From the NCBI RefSeq assembly GCF_018457165.1, contig NZ_JAFMNX010000002.1:310001-374000 (forward strand): a stretch of 64,000 bases of DNA, given 5' to 3'. Both the position numbers and the translations under genes were made by a program. The notes beneath the pieces are model-generated. The model saw nothing but the letters and a program-made list of their open reading frames with translations. It was not told where the DNA came from and ran no database searches. This DNA is from Tianweitania aestuarii (GTDB lineage: Bacteria; Pseudomonadota; Alphaproteobacteria; Rhizobiales; Rhizobiaceae). Numbering within the stretch: the stretch's first letter is position 1; every line of letters begins with the position of its first letter. Below, in pieces: positions 63,826 to 64,000 of this stretch.

Positions 63826-64000
63826 GGCAACTTCCCTCGCACAGATAGGCCGGCAGCAATGTTGCTCCGGCTTCGGCGGATAACTTGCGGGAAGGTCGTA
63901 AGTTGCAGCCGCGCAACAATTTCCTTTCCTGTTGTTTGTTCCACCGAAACAACTTCACAAAGGCGTGTTTCAATGCTGCAGTGCCACATTCGTGCTGCAT

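Noticed and set aside
1-64000. tRNA genes, CRISPR array, insertion sequences, prophage genes
   Set aside because: No tRNA cloverleaf with a conserved T-arm, regular spaced repeats, transposase motif or phage structural protein was noticed in reading both strands. A tRNA and repeat search by program would be needed to exclude small cases.

Overview
The window is a 64 kb chromosomal segment of high-GC DNA from an alphaproteobacterium. The most likely group is the order Hyphomicrobiales (Rhizobiales). The evidence is a full-length cyclic beta-1,2-glucan synthase (ndvB/chvB type) followed by its ABC exporter (ndvA/chvA) and an OpgC-type modification enzyme, an RpoD with an acidic insert, several Dpp-type and Ugp-type ABC transporters, and small families (DUF3072, DUF2076, HlyU) common in that order. 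No rRNA, tRNA, CRISPR array, phage or insertion sequence was recognised. Gene order looks like ordinary core chromosome with transport and catabolism islands.

Left region (1-15 kb): a reductive pyrimidine degradation cluster. preT-preA (dihydropyrimidine dehydrogenase), hydA (dihydropyrimidinase, cut by the window edge), an M20 N-carbamoyl-beta-alanine hydrolase and a class III omega-amino acid aminotransferase together take uracil/thymine to malonate or methylmalonate semialdehyde. A divergent RutR-type TetR regulator sits in the middle. RutR-like operator sequences lie before preT and in the rutR/aminotransferase intergenic region. Next to it, on the same strand, is a peptide-type ABC transporter operon: a Tat-exported binding protein, two permeases, a fused double ATPase with a long acidic tail, and a DUF3072 protein.

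Middle-left (15-32 kb): an alpha-2-macroglobulin-like periplasmic protein with an intact CAEQ thioester site and an N-terminal PAN domain, one base away from pbpC (penicillin-binding protein 1C); a MATE exporter; a large MscS-family channel; the ugpBAEC glycerol-3-phosphate importer behind a well-formed PHO box; and galU, which makes the UDP-glucose used by the next gene.

Middle (32-45 kb): ndvB, ndvA and an opgC-like acyltransferase gene, so that synthesis, export and probable succinylation of cyclic glucan are encoded together. Between ndvA and opgC lies about 690 bp with no convincing gene but many local inverted repeats.

Right region (45-64 kb): an M19 dipeptidase heads a compact dppABCDF-type operon in which three junctions overlap as ATGA. 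It is followed by hlyU, a yjbQ gene broken by a one-base deletion, a DUF4160/DUF2442 gene pair immediately behind rpoD, then rpoD and dnaG separated by a leader with two perfect hairpins, a Na/Pi cotransporter, a DUF2076 protein, an unrecognised membrane protein, a YqeY protein, carA, and a zinc metallopeptidase of the YpfJ family at the right edge.

Starts were moved inward from the longest reading frame where homology, a ribosome binding site or overlap supported it; each such choice is stated. All family assignments come from reading the translated sequence, not from database searches.
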